Assembly (NCBI RefSeq): GCF_045348435.1
Contig: NZ_CP157484.1
Coordinates: forward strand, 4,092,001-4,156,000
DNA length: 64,000 nucleotides
Origin: Alsobacter sp045348435
GTDB lineage: Bacteria > Pseudomonadota > Alphaproteobacteria > Rhizobiales > Beijerinckiaceae
Direction: 5' to 3'
Numbering within the stretch: position 1 is the stretch's first letter; each line of letters begins with the position of its first letter. Shown piece by piece: positions 48,201 to 57,435 of the stretch. The notes beneath the pieces are model-generated. The model ran no database searches. It was not told where the DNA came from and saw only the letters and a program-made list of their open reading frames with translations. The position numbers were made by a program, and so were the translations under genes.

Positions 48201-50077
48201 TGGGCGACATGTCGGGCGACGTGTTCGGCAACGGCATGCTGCTGTCCCCGCAGATCCGGCTGCTGGCCGCCTTCGACCACCGCGACATCTTCATCGATCC
48301 CGATCCGGATCCGGCGCGCTCGCTGGCCGAGCGGCAGCGCCTCTTCGACCTGCCGCGCTCGTCCTGGCAGGACTATGACAAGGCCCTGATCTCCCCCGGC
48401 GGCGGCGTCTTCCCGCGCACCCTGAAGTCGATCCCGCTCTCGCCCGAGGCCCGCGCCGCCATCGGCCTGGACGTGGCCGAGGCCACTCCGGCGGACGTCA
48501 TGAAGGCGATCCTGAAGGCGAAGGTCGACCTGCTCTGGTTCGGCGGCATCGGCACCTATGTGCGCTCGACCGGCGAGACGGACGACCAGGTCGGCGACCG
48601 GGCCAACGACGCCATCCGGATCGCCGGGACGGATGTCGCCGTCAAGGTCATCGGCGAGGGCGCCAATCTGGGCGTCACCCAGCTCGGCCGCATCGAGGCG
48701 GCCCGGCGCGGCGTCCGGCTCAACACGGACGCAATCGACAATTCGGCCGGCGTGAACACCTCCGACGTGGAGGTGAACATCAAGATCGCGCTCGCCGTCC
48801 CGGCGGGGGATGGCAGGCTCGACGCCGAAGCGCGCTCCGCGCTGCTGGCCGAGATGACCGACGACGTCGGTCGCCTCGTGCTGCGCAACAACTATCTGCA
48901 GACCCTGGCGATCTCGCTCTCGCAGGCCCGCGGTCGCGAGGATTTCGGCTTCGCCCGGCGCCTCATGCAGACCTTGGAGGCGGCCGGCCAGCTCGACCGG
49001 ACGGTCGAGCTCCTGCCCGACGAGGCCGTCCTGGCCGAGCGGGACCGCCGCGGCGAGACGCTCACCCGGCCAGAGCTGGCCGTGCTGCTCGCCTACAGCA
49101 AGCTCGCCCTGCACGACGCGCTGCTGGACAGCCGCGTGCCGGACGATCCCTATCTGGCCACCGAGCTGGTGCGCTATTTCCCCCGCATGCTGGTCGACCG
49201 GTTCCCGGACGCGGTGGAGCATCATCGCCTGCGCCGCGAGATCATCGCGACCCAGCTCGCCAACGCCATCATCAACCGCGGCGGCTCGACCGTGGTGACG
49301 CGCCTCGTCGACCAGACCGGGGCCGACGCCCCCACGATCGCGGCCGCCTATGCGGCGACGCGCGACAGCTACGACCTCATCGCCCTGAACGGCGCCATCG
49401 ACGCCCTCGACGGAAAGATCCCTGGGGAGCTGCAACTGCAGCTCTACCGCACCGTGCAGGATCTCCTGCTGTCGCGCATGGTCTGGTTCATCCGCCACGT
49501 GGATTGGACGTCCCAGACCCTCGACGCCGTGATCGGCCGGTTCCGCTCGGGCGTGGCGGCGATCGACGCGGCGCGCGATTCGGCGCTGGACCAGGCGGGC
49601 CACGAGGCCATCCGCCGGCGCGCGGACGCCCTCTCGGCCGCCGGGACGCCGTCCGACCTGGCCGAGCGGCTGGCCGCATTGCCGGCGCTGGAGGCCGCGC
49701 CCGACATCGTGGTGGTGGCGGAGAAGTCGGGGCGGCCGGTCGCCGAGGTGGCGGCCATCCATTTCGCCGTGGCGAGCCGGTTCCGGCTCGGCGCCCTGAT
49801 GGCGGCCGCGCAGGACATCCCGGCCGGCGACTACTACGACCGGCTGGCGCTCGACCGGGCCCTGGCCACCATCGAGAGCGCGCACCGCTCGCTGACCAGC
49901 GAAGTCGCCGCGATCGGGCCGTCGGACGGCGTGTCCGCGGTCGACGAATGGGCGCGCCGCCGCGGTCCCTCGCTCGACAGGATCGTCCAGTCCGTCGAGA
50001 CCATCGCCGGATCCGGGCTAACCTTGTCGAAGCTGACGGTGGCGGCGAGCCTGCTGGCCGATCTGGCGAGGCAGTGA
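45227..50077 (+). CDS. gdhB: NAD-specific glutamate dehydrogenase, 180-kDa class
   Basis: This large enzyme deaminates glutamate to 2-oxoglutarate. The 1616-residue product has long ACT-like regulatory segments in roughly the first half. The catalytic core follows from about residue 790 (HLRFGKVARGGLRWSDRRQDFRTEVLGLVKAQQVKNAVIVPVGAKGGFVAKR, with substrate-binding lysines). The NAD-binding part contains WFGGIGTYVRSTGETDDQVGDRANDAIRIAG and VIGEGANLGVTQLGRIE (about 1100-1160). A helical C-terminal extension completes it. The start at 45227 follows AGGGGGAAA; another ATG lies nine codons upstream. It stands alone, typical for this gene. Symbol usage varies. Confidence 0.96.
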   Translation: MLKRDRDARQGLVSAIVDALPPTGPSGPEGVPPSFVEALYSRVSPEDLALYSPEDLARFAVSAFEHLGAPRQSGREDIRITDRRAVVGGHERDLSILEVVNDNMPFLLDSTLAELTDRGVEIRFVAHPIVAVERGADGRLVRFAGEALAGGQTGTRRESLIQVHLDRLDGEEAKQRLSEALAKVYSDVRVAVRDWAPMRGRIAEVIHAYKTNPPPLPSDEIAEAVSFLDWLAADNFTLLGVREYRMPEGDVAADPVEGSGLGILSDPAVKVLRRGRELVAMTPEIRTFLKEPVPLIVTKASVKSRVHRRVHLDYVGVKLFTQDGLLSGELRIVGLFTSSAYTETTGAIPYVRHKVAQVIRRAGYDPASYSGRALLNVLESYPRDELFQVGVDQLLRFATDILTLYERPRVRVLARLDRFDRFVSVLVYIPKDRYDTQVRVRVGQLLAQLYKGRLSAAYPAYPEGPLARTHYIIGRDEGKTPVVDRADLEDAVNAVVRTWGDALSDALGDSLEGSRARALAGRFANAFSAAYREAFGAAQAMADIAVIERLSDEAPRAVRVERRDADEATRVNLKVFTYGRPLPLSERVPLLENMGFRVLNERTYRVLPDGAPETARVWLHDMALERFQGGEIDVEGLRPKLEAALMALFRGLAESDGYNALVLEAGLGWRDVAALRTLSRYLQQARVPFSQDYMWTTLARHAGLAAMLVELIYARFDPRPEADAGRAGREAEIRGRLEAGLSAIDSLDEDRILRHFVNLVEASVRTSFFQLGPDGKARIPIAFKFESRKVEELPLPRPLYEIYVHSPRVEGVHLRFGKVARGGLRWSDRRQDFRTEVLGLVKAQQVKNAVIVPVGAKGGFVAKRLPPPSDRQAWMAEGVAAYREFVGTLLDLTDNIVGDAIAPPADTVRHDPNDPYLVVAADKGTATFSDIANALSIEHHHWLGDAFASGGSVGYDHKKMGITARGAWEAVKRHFREMDVDIQTTPFTVVGVGDMSGDVFGNGMLLSPQIRLLAAFDHRDIFIDPDPDPARSLAERQRLFDLPRSSWQDYDKALISPGGGVFPRTLKSIPLSPEARAAIGLDVAEATPADVMKAILKAKVDLLWFGGIGTYVRSTGETDDQVGDRANDAIRIAGTDVAVKVIGEGANLGVTQLGRIEAARRGVRLNTDAIDNSAGVNTSDVEVNIKIALAVPAGDGRLDAEARSALLAEMTDDVGRLVLRNNYLQTLAISLSQARGREDFGFARRLMQTLEAAGQLDRTVELLPDEAVLAERDRRGETLTRPELAVLLAYSKLALHDALLDSRVPDDPYLATELVRYFPRMLVDRFPDAVEHHRLRREIIATQLANAIINRGGSTVVTRLVDQTGADAPTIAAAYAATRDSYDLIALNGAIDALDGKIPGELQLQLYRTVQDLLLSRMVWFIRHVDWTSQTLDAVIGRFRSGVAAIDAARDSALDQAGHEAIRRRADALSAAGTPSDLAERLAALPALEAAPDIVVVAEKSGRPVAEVAAIHFAVASRFRLGALMAAAQDIPAGDYYDRLALDRALATIESAHRSLTSEVAAIGPSDGVSAVDEWARRRGPSLDRIVQSVETIAGSGLTLSKLTVAASLLADLARQ

Positions 50078-50101
50078 GCCTCGCGCCGCGGCCCGCGCCC
50101 G

Positions 50102-51463
50102 TCAGGTCGGCTCGAGGCCGACCTTGGCGAGCGCCTCCGCCTGTCGGCGCTCGACGGCCGCCAGCGAGAAGTCGCGAATGGCTTCGTCGAACAGGGCGTG
50201 GAAATTCAGCTCCGCGCCCAGATGCAGGAACACGCCGCCGAGCCCGATCGCGGCGCGGTCCATGAACACGAACTCCTGCGGCACCCGCACGGGGCCCTTC
50301 TCCTTGAGGGCCTTGTGCACCGTGAAGGCTTCGCGCCGGCCATATTCGGCGGGGCTCACCTTGTCGGCGATGGTCCGCACGCGGTCGTCCAGCAGCGGGC
50401 CGTAGATGAATCGCGCCCAGATGTTCAGGATGTCGACGAGCTCGCGCGTCAGGCCCTTGAAGCCCCAGGTCTCATAGGCGTGGACGACCCGGGCTTCGTC
50501 GCCTTCCAGGAGCCCCCGGTAGAGGTCCACGACGCCTCCCACGAAGCGCGGCGGGAAGATGCGGATGCAGCCATAGTCGAGCAGGTTGATGCCCTGCGGC
50601 TCGCCGCCCTCCGAGAACACCGTGTAGTTGCCCAGATGGGGATCGCCATGGATCACCCCGAAGCGGCTGAAGGGCGTCCACCACGCCTTGAACATCGCGG
50701 TCGCGATGCGGTTGCGCTCGGGCAGCGAGTGCTGCTTAAAGCTCAGCATCTTCTCGCCGTCGAGCCAGTCGAGGGTGAGGAGCCGTCCGGTCGAAAGCTC
50801 CGGCCATGACGCGGGAACCCGGACCTGCGGCTCGTCGGCGAGCATGATCGCGTAGAGCGCCGCATTCTTCGCCTCGCGGCGATAGTCGAGCTCTTCCCTG
50901 ACCCGGGCGCCGATCTCCTTGGAGATCTCGCGCGTGTCGATGGCCGGGTCCATGCGCCGATGCAGGGCGAAGAGGATTTCCAGCTGCTGCAGGTCGGCCT
51001 CCACGGCGGACTGCATGTCCGGATACTGGAGCTTGCAGGCGAGCCGCGAGCCGTCCTTGGCGGTGGCCTTGTGCACCTGCCCGAGCGAGGCCGCGTGGGA
51101 GGACCGCAGCTCGAAGGAGCCGAACCGGCTCTGCCAGTCGGGACCGAGCTCGGCCATCATGCGTCGCTTCACGAAGGCCGGCCCCATCGGGGGCGCTTCG
51201 CTCTGCAGCTTGGAGAGCTCCTCGGCGTATTCGGGCGGCAGCACGTCCGGGATGGTCGCCATCAGCTGGGCGACCTTCATGATCGGCCCCTTCAGCCCTC
51301 CCAGCGCCTGCCCCAGCAGGGCGGCGTTGGATTTCTCCGTCTCGCGCCCGAAGAGGCGCGCCCCGGCGATGCGCGCCGCCGCTCCGCCCACATTGGCCCC
51401 CACCCGCGCATAGCGCGACACGCGGGCGGACATCCGGTTCCGTTCGTCATCTCGTTCAGCCAT
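50102..51463 (-). CDS. ABC1/UbiB-family atypical kinase
   Basis: The 453-residue product belongs to the ABC1/AarF/UbiB kinase-like family. The family N-terminal segment appears as GGLKGPIMKVAQLMATIPDVLPPEYAEELSKLQ, with KVAQ where UbiB has the KxGQ motif. The Ala-rich loop is SSHAASLGQVHKA, with the lysine in RLACKLQYPDM. The catalytic-loop VIHGDPHLGNYTV and metal-binding NLLDYGCIRIF lie at about 275-310. Such proteins support ubiquinone synthesis or lipid homeostasis; the subgroup found beside pepF in Rhizobiales is uncharacterised. It follows pepF by 96 bp on the same strand. Confidence 0.9.
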   Translation of the reverse strand: MAERDDERNRMSARVSRYARVGANVGGAAARIAGARLFGRETEKSNAALLGQALGGLKGPIMKVAQLMATIPDVLPPEYAEELSKLQSEAPPMGPAFVKRRMMAELGPDWQSRFGSFELRSSHAASLGQVHKATAKDGSRLACKLQYPDMQSAVEADLQQLEILFALHRRMDPAIDTREISKEIGARVREELDYRREAKNAALYAIMLADEPQVRVPASWPELSTGRLLTLDWLDGEKMLSFKQHSLPERNRIATAMFKAWWTPFSRFGVIHGDPHLGNYTVFSEGGEPQGINLLDYGCIRIFPPRFVGGVVDLYRGLLEGDEARVVHAYETWGFKGLTRELVDILNIWARFIYGPLLDDRVRTIADKVSPAEYGRREAFTVHKALKEKGPVRVPQEFVFMDRAAIGLGGVFLHLGAELNFHALFDEAIRDFSLAAVERRQAEALAKVGLEPT

Positions 51464-51559
51464 GGGCGAGATATGGGGCGTTGGGCGCGCCATGTCGACA
51501 GCGTCGGCGCTGCGGCTCGCCCTCGCAGGGCCGGCAGGTTGTCGCGGCTCGCCCCCGGC

Positions 51560-53395
51560 CTACTCCATGCCCTCCAGCTCCACGATCATCTGCTCGATGA
51601 GGTTGAGCCCGATGCTCCAGAAAGCGGGGTCGCGAGCGTCCAGGCCGAAGGGGGCCAGGAGCTCAGTATGGTGCTTCGTCCCGCCCGCCGCCAGCATGGC
51701 GAGATAGCGGTCCGCGAAGCCGTCCGCCGCCTTCTCGTAGACGCCGTAGAGCGAGTTCACCAGGCAGTCGCCGAACGCATAGGCGTAGACGTAGAAGGGC
51801 GAATGGATGAAGTGCGGGATATAGGCCCAGAAGGTCTCGTATCCGGGTCCCAGGCGAATGGCCGGCCCCAGGCTCTCCGCCTGCACCTTCAGCCACATCT
51901 CGCCCAGTTGCTCGGCCGTCAGCTCGCCCCCCGCCCGGGTGGTGTGGACGTCGCGCTCGAAGCTGTAGAAGGCGATCTGGCGCACGACCGTGTTGATCAT
52001 GTCCTCCACCTTGGAGGCCAGCATCGCCTTGCGGGCGGCCTGGTCCTGGGTCTTGGCGAGCAGCGCCCGGAACGTCAGCATCTCGCCGAACACCGAGGCG
52101 GTCTCCGCCAGCGTCAGCGGCGTGGGCGCCATGAGGGCCCCGTTCGGGCCCGCCAGGACCTGGTGCACGCCATGCCCGAGTTCATGCGCGAGCGTCATCA
52201 CGTCGCGTGGCCGGCCCTGGTAGTTGAGCAGCACATAGGGGTGGGCCGACGGCACGGTCGGATGCGCGAAGGCGCCCGGCGCCTTGCCGGGCCGGACCGG
52301 CGCGTCGATCCAGCGGCCGTCGAAGAAGCGCCGCGCGATCTCCGACATCTCCGGAGAGAATCCCCGATAGGCGTCCAGCACCGTGTCGCGCGCCTCCGGC
52401 CACCCGATGGTGCGCTGCTCGACCTTGGGCAGGGGCGCGTTGCGGTCCCAGAAGTTCAGCGCCTCGACCCCGAACCACTTCGCCTTGAGCCTATAATAGC
52501 GGTGCGACAGCCTCGGATAGGCGGCCCGAACGGCCGACACCAGAGCGTCCACGACCTCGCGCTCCACCCGGTTCGACAGATGGCGGCTGTCGGCCACGTC
52601 CTCGAAGCCGCGCCAGCGGTCGGCGATCTCCTTGTCCTTGGCCAGCGTGTTGGTGATCAGCGTGAAGATCCGCAGATTCGACGTCAGCGTCGCCGCCAGC
52701 GCGTCGGCCGCCGCCTTGCGCACCTCGCCGTCGGCGTCCTGCAGCTTGTTCAGGGTCGGCTCGAGGGTCAGCTCCTCGCCCGCGACGGTGAATTTCAGCG
52801 CCGAGATGGTCTCGTCGAACAGCCTGTTCCAGGCCGCCCGACCGCTGACTGACTTCTCATGGAACAACTGCTCCAGCTTGTCGTCGAGCTGGTAGGGCTT
52901 CTCCTTGCGGATGTCCTCGAGCCACGGGCGGTAATGGCTGAGCGGCGCCTTGGCGGCGAGCGCGTCGAGACGCGAGTCGTCCAGGCGGTTCAGCTCCAGC
53001 TGGAAGAACAGCAGGTCCGACGAGGCCGCGGTCAGGCGCTCCTGGGCGTCGCCGTAGAACTTCGCCCGCTTCGGGTCCGTGGTGTCGCCGGCATAGATCA
53101 GCCCCGCATAGGAGATCACGCGGCCGAGCCGGTCCTCGATGCCCTCGTAGCGCTGAATCGCCTTGTGCAGCGCCGTCTCCGGCTCGGCGCCCGAGATCAG
53201 CGCGTCGAGCTTGCCGCGATACTGGTCGGCGAAGGCCTTGCAGTCGCTCTCCGCCCTACCGAGGTCGCCGGCGAACTCGGCGGAGTCCATTCCCGGATAC
53301 AGGTCCGACAGGTCCCACTCGGGCAGCCCGCCGAGTGCGGCCCCGGAGGACCTCGACGCGGACGCGGAACGGGGCGGGATCGGAAGGACGGGCAT
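51560..53395 (-). CDS. pepF: M3-family oligoendopeptidase F
   Basis: PepF degrades short peptides in the cytosol. The 611-residue protein has WDLSDLYPGMDSAEF near the N-terminus, the oligopeptidase-F N-domain, and the zinc-binding HExxH motif in MTLAHELGHGVHQVLAG at about residue 400. The third zinc ligand lies in the downstream ETASVFGEM region, and GDCLVNSLYGVYEKAADGFADRYLAMLAAGGTKH near the C-terminus is typical of the PepF/M3 subgroup. No signal peptide is seen. It probably shares a transcript with the ABC1 kinase gene and is divergent from the response regulator. Confidence 0.95.
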   Translation of the reverse strand: MPVLPIPPRSASASRSSGAALGGLPEWDLSDLYPGMDSAEFAGDLGRAESDCKAFADQYRGKLDALISGAEPETALHKAIQRYEGIEDRLGRVISYAGLIYAGDTTDPKRAKFYGDAQERLTAASSDLLFFQLELNRLDDSRLDALAAKAPLSHYRPWLEDIRKEKPYQLDDKLEQLFHEKSVSGRAAWNRLFDETISALKFTVAGEELTLEPTLNKLQDADGEVRKAAADALAATLTSNLRIFTLITNTLAKDKEIADRWRGFEDVADSRHLSNRVEREVVDALVSAVRAAYPRLSHRYYRLKAKWFGVEALNFWDRNAPLPKVEQRTIGWPEARDTVLDAYRGFSPEMSEIARRFFDGRWIDAPVRPGKAPGAFAHPTVPSAHPYVLLNYQGRPRDVMTLAHELGHGVHQVLAGPNGALMAPTPLTLAETASVFGEMLTFRALLAKTQDQAARKAMLASKVEDMINTVVRQIAFYSFERDVHTTRAGGELTAEQLGEMWLKVQAESLGPAIRLGPGYETFWAYIPHFIHSPFYVYAYAFGDCLVNSLYGVYEKAADGFADRYLAMLAAGGTKHHTELLAPFGLDARDPAFWSIGLNLIEQMIVELEGME

Positions 53396-53490
53396 GATTC
53401 ACCGGATGACGTTGGCGGGAGCGCAGGCTGCCTACCACATATCGAGGCTGCCGCGCTTCGATCAATGGCCCGCAGGCGCTTCGCGCGCCG

Positions 53491-53505
53491 TTAAAGAGGC
53501 GTTTA
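53491..53505 (+). promoter_or_regulatory. CtrA-box-like element upstream of the response regulator
   Basis: TTAA-N7-TTTA matches the TTAA-N7-TTAA CtrA consensus with one mismatch. It lies 52 bp before the response regulator start. Single match, not tested statistically. Confidence 0.2.
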
Positions 53506-53557
53506 CCGACAAGCCCCATCGTTTGCGTCGAAACGGGACAGAGACGCAAGGCGCGGA

Positions 53558-55078
<1,521 letters not shown>

Positions 55079-55228
55079 CCATCGCAGGGTGCGCCGGACA
55101 CACTCGCCGGCAAATCACGGCGGAACCTCCGGACGGCCTTTCGGGACCGCCCGGCGCTTGTTATCGGATGTCCAGGACGACACAAACTTGACGTCGGATA
55201 GGCCGGCGGCGAATCGATGGAGTGCGTG

Positions 55229-57142
55229 ATGCGGGCGCTGCCCTGGCGTGTGGCGATGATGGGAGCGTCCCTGTTGACGCTCGCTGTCGCGCTGGCCTCC
55301 CCCGGCCGGGCCGAGGATCCTGCGCCCCAGGGCGCGGACCTCTCAGCCGCCTCAACGGCGCAGGTCGACGTGGTGGTGCCGCTGCCGGAAGCCCCGACGG
55401 CCCTGATCGCCAGCGAGGCCGCGCCGTCCGCCGAAGCGAAGGTCGACATCCCGCCCCCGGACCTGCCGGCCGTGACGGTCGTGATCGAGCCCGACCCGGC
55501 GCCCGCCGGTCGCCCCGTCCAGGCGGCGGAGACCCCGAAGACCGAGCCTGCGAACGCCCCTGCGCGGACCGAGCAGGTCGCCGCGCCCGGCCTCGATCCG
55601 GCTGCGGTGCGGGACGCAGTGCGCGACGCCTTCAAGACCTTCGCGGACGGCAAGAGCTCCCGGCCGGTCGCCCGCCTGGCCAAGAAGGAGCGAGACGCCC
55701 TGTCGGCGTTCTACGCGGAGCGCCAGAACGAGCCGGCCTGGTACCCGGGCGGGCAAGCCACTCCCGCGGCGCGCGGCGCCCTGGCCCAGATCGCCAACGC
55801 CGAGTTGGACGCGCTGGATCCGGCGGCCTATCCGGCGGCGACGCTCGCGGCCGGGGCCGGTCCCGCCGACGTCGCGGAGGCCGAACTCACTTTGTCGGCG
55901 GCCGCCGTGGCCTATGCGCGGGACGCCCGCGGCGCCCGGATCGAGCCGAGCCGCCTGTCCAACCTGCTGACGCCCGATCTGGACCTGCCCGCCGCGCCCG
56001 ACGTGCTGAACACGCTGCTCTCGGCTGCCGACGCCGGGCGGGCGCTCGCCGCCTACCAGCCGCCGCACGCCGGCTATCTCGCCCTCAAGGCCAAGCTGCA
56101 CGAGATGCGCGAGGCTACGGGCGCGGTGCGGCCGGGCGAGGACGACCTGGATGGCCCGCCCCTGCGCTATGGCTCCATGGACCGGCGCGTGCCCCTGATC
56201 CGGGCCAGGCTCAATCTCGATCCGAAGCCCGACCAGGCCTATGACGACGACCTGATCGCCGCCATCAAGACCCTGCAGCGCAGCCACCGCGTGCGGGCGA
56301 CCGGCATCTTCGACCAGCGCGCCGCCGAACTCCTGACCGGCCGTCCGCGCGTCACGGTCGGGTCGATCGCCATCGGCGACGTCATCGCCAACATGGAGCG
56401 CTGGCGCTGGCTGCCCCACGACCTCGGCGACCGCCGCATCGAGGTGAACCTGCCCGAATTCGCGCTGCGGCTCTACGAGAACGGGGTCGTCGTGCACCGC
56501 ACCCGCGTCATCGTGGGCAAGACGACGTCGCCGACGCCGGTCTTCTCGCACATGATGGACCACGTGATCGTCAACCCGTCCTGGTACCTGCCGCCCTCGA
56601 TCCTGAAGAACGAGTTCCTGCCCAAGCTCGCCGAAGATCCGAACTATGCGGCGCGGCTCGGCTACGAGGTGATCCGGCGCGGCAATTCGGTGAGCGTCCG
56701 CCAGCCGCCGGGCGAGCGCAACGCGCTCGGCTTCATCAAGTTCATGTTCCCCAACCAGCACGCCGTCTATCTCCACGACACGCCGTCCAGGAGCCTATTC
56801 GGCAACGAGAGGCGCGCCTTCAGCCATGGCTGCGTCCGGGTGGAGAACCCGTTCCGGCTCGCCGACTTCGTGCTGGGCGACCAGGGCTATGACGAAAAGC
56901 GCCTCAAGGGCCTGATCGGCAAAGGGGAGCGGACGATCAAGTTCCGCCAGCCGCTGCCGATCCACCTCACCTATTTCACGATTTCTGTGGACGAGAACGG
57001 CCGCCTGCAGCGCCGCGAGGACCTTTACGGCTATGACGGCCGCGTCAAGACCGCGCTCGGCGTTGGCCCTGACGGGCGTCGTTTCGCCCATCTGGCCAGT
57101 CCGCCCGCCTTGCGGCCCGTCTCCATCATGGCGCAGCCCTGA
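55229..57142 (+). CDS. L,D-transpeptidase (YcbB-type murein cross-linking enzyme)
   Basis: L,D-transpeptidases make 3-3 peptidoglycan cross-links. The product from ATG 55229 is 637 residues (an ATG four codons upstream is possible). A signal peptide (about 1-28) is followed by a Pro/Ala-rich linker. A scaffold domain comes next, then a peptidoglycan-binding motif (PLIRARLNLDPKPDQAYDDDLIAAIKTLQ, about 320-355). The YkuD catalytic domain has the active-site Cys in AFSHGCVRVENP near residue 533. The YcbB (LdtD)-type layout is clear. A DUF882 wall-enzyme gene follows. Confidence 0.93.
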   Translation: MRALPWRVAMMGASLLTLAVALASPGRAEDPAPQGADLSAASTAQVDVVVPLPEAPTALIASEAAPSAEAKVDIPPPDLPAVTVVIEPDPAPAGRPVQAAETPKTEPANAPARTEQVAAPGLDPAAVRDAVRDAFKTFADGKSSRPVARLAKKERDALSAFYAERQNEPAWYPGGQATPAARGALAQIANAELDALDPAAYPAATLAAGAGPADVAEAELTLSAAAVAYARDARGARIEPSRLSNLLTPDLDLPAAPDVLNTLLSAADAGRALAAYQPPHAGYLALKAKLHEMREATGAVRPGEDDLDGPPLRYGSMDRRVPLIRARLNLDPKPDQAYDDDLIAAIKTLQRSHRVRATGIFDQRAAELLTGRPRVTVGSIAIGDVIANMERWRWLPHDLGDRRIEVNLPEFALRLYENGVVVHRTRVIVGKTTSPTPVFSHMMDHVIVNPSWYLPPSILKNEFLPKLAEDPNYAARLGYEVIRRGNSVSVRQPPGERNALGFIKFMFPNQHAVYLHDTPSRSLFGNERRAFSHGCVRVENPFRLADFVLGDQGYDEKRLKGLIGKGERTIKFRQPLPIHLTYFTISVDENGRLQRREDLYGYDGRVKTALGVGPDGRRFAHLASPPALRPVSIMAQP

Positions 57143-57337
57143 ATCGCGGCCCTCGCGCCGCCCTGCGCGCGCGACGGGGCGCAGGGGGACCGTGATTCCT
57201 CCCGACTTTACCGATGACGCCTGCCGTGGTGATATCGCGCCGCGCCCGGCCTTGAGCTCGGCTGCCCGGAGGGGACGCCGGGAGCTCGGCGCAGCCCTGC
57301 GGGCGTCTCGCCTGCGGCGGCTTCCGGACGGGGGGCG

Positions 57338-57352
57338 CTAACGTGCCGTTAA
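57338..57352 (+). promoter_or_regulatory. CtrA-box-like element upstream of the DUF882 gene
   Basis: CTAA-N7-TTAA matches the TTAA-N7-TTAA CtrA consensus with one mismatch. It lies 84 bp before the proposed start, in an otherwise featureless 293-bp gap that holds GC-rich hairpins but no gene. Confidence 0.25.
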
Positions 57353-57435
57353 TCCTTTTGGGCAAGTTTCGATTCATCATAAATCGGGGCGCGCGAGGGT
57401 TCGACCTCCGGTCCGCTGAACAGATGGGTTGAGCC

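Noticed and set aside
46496..49885. A 1129-codon minus-strand open frame inside the glutamate dehydrogenase gene.
   Set aside because: The plus-strand protein matches NAD-GDH along its length. The antisense frame has no domain-like pattern.
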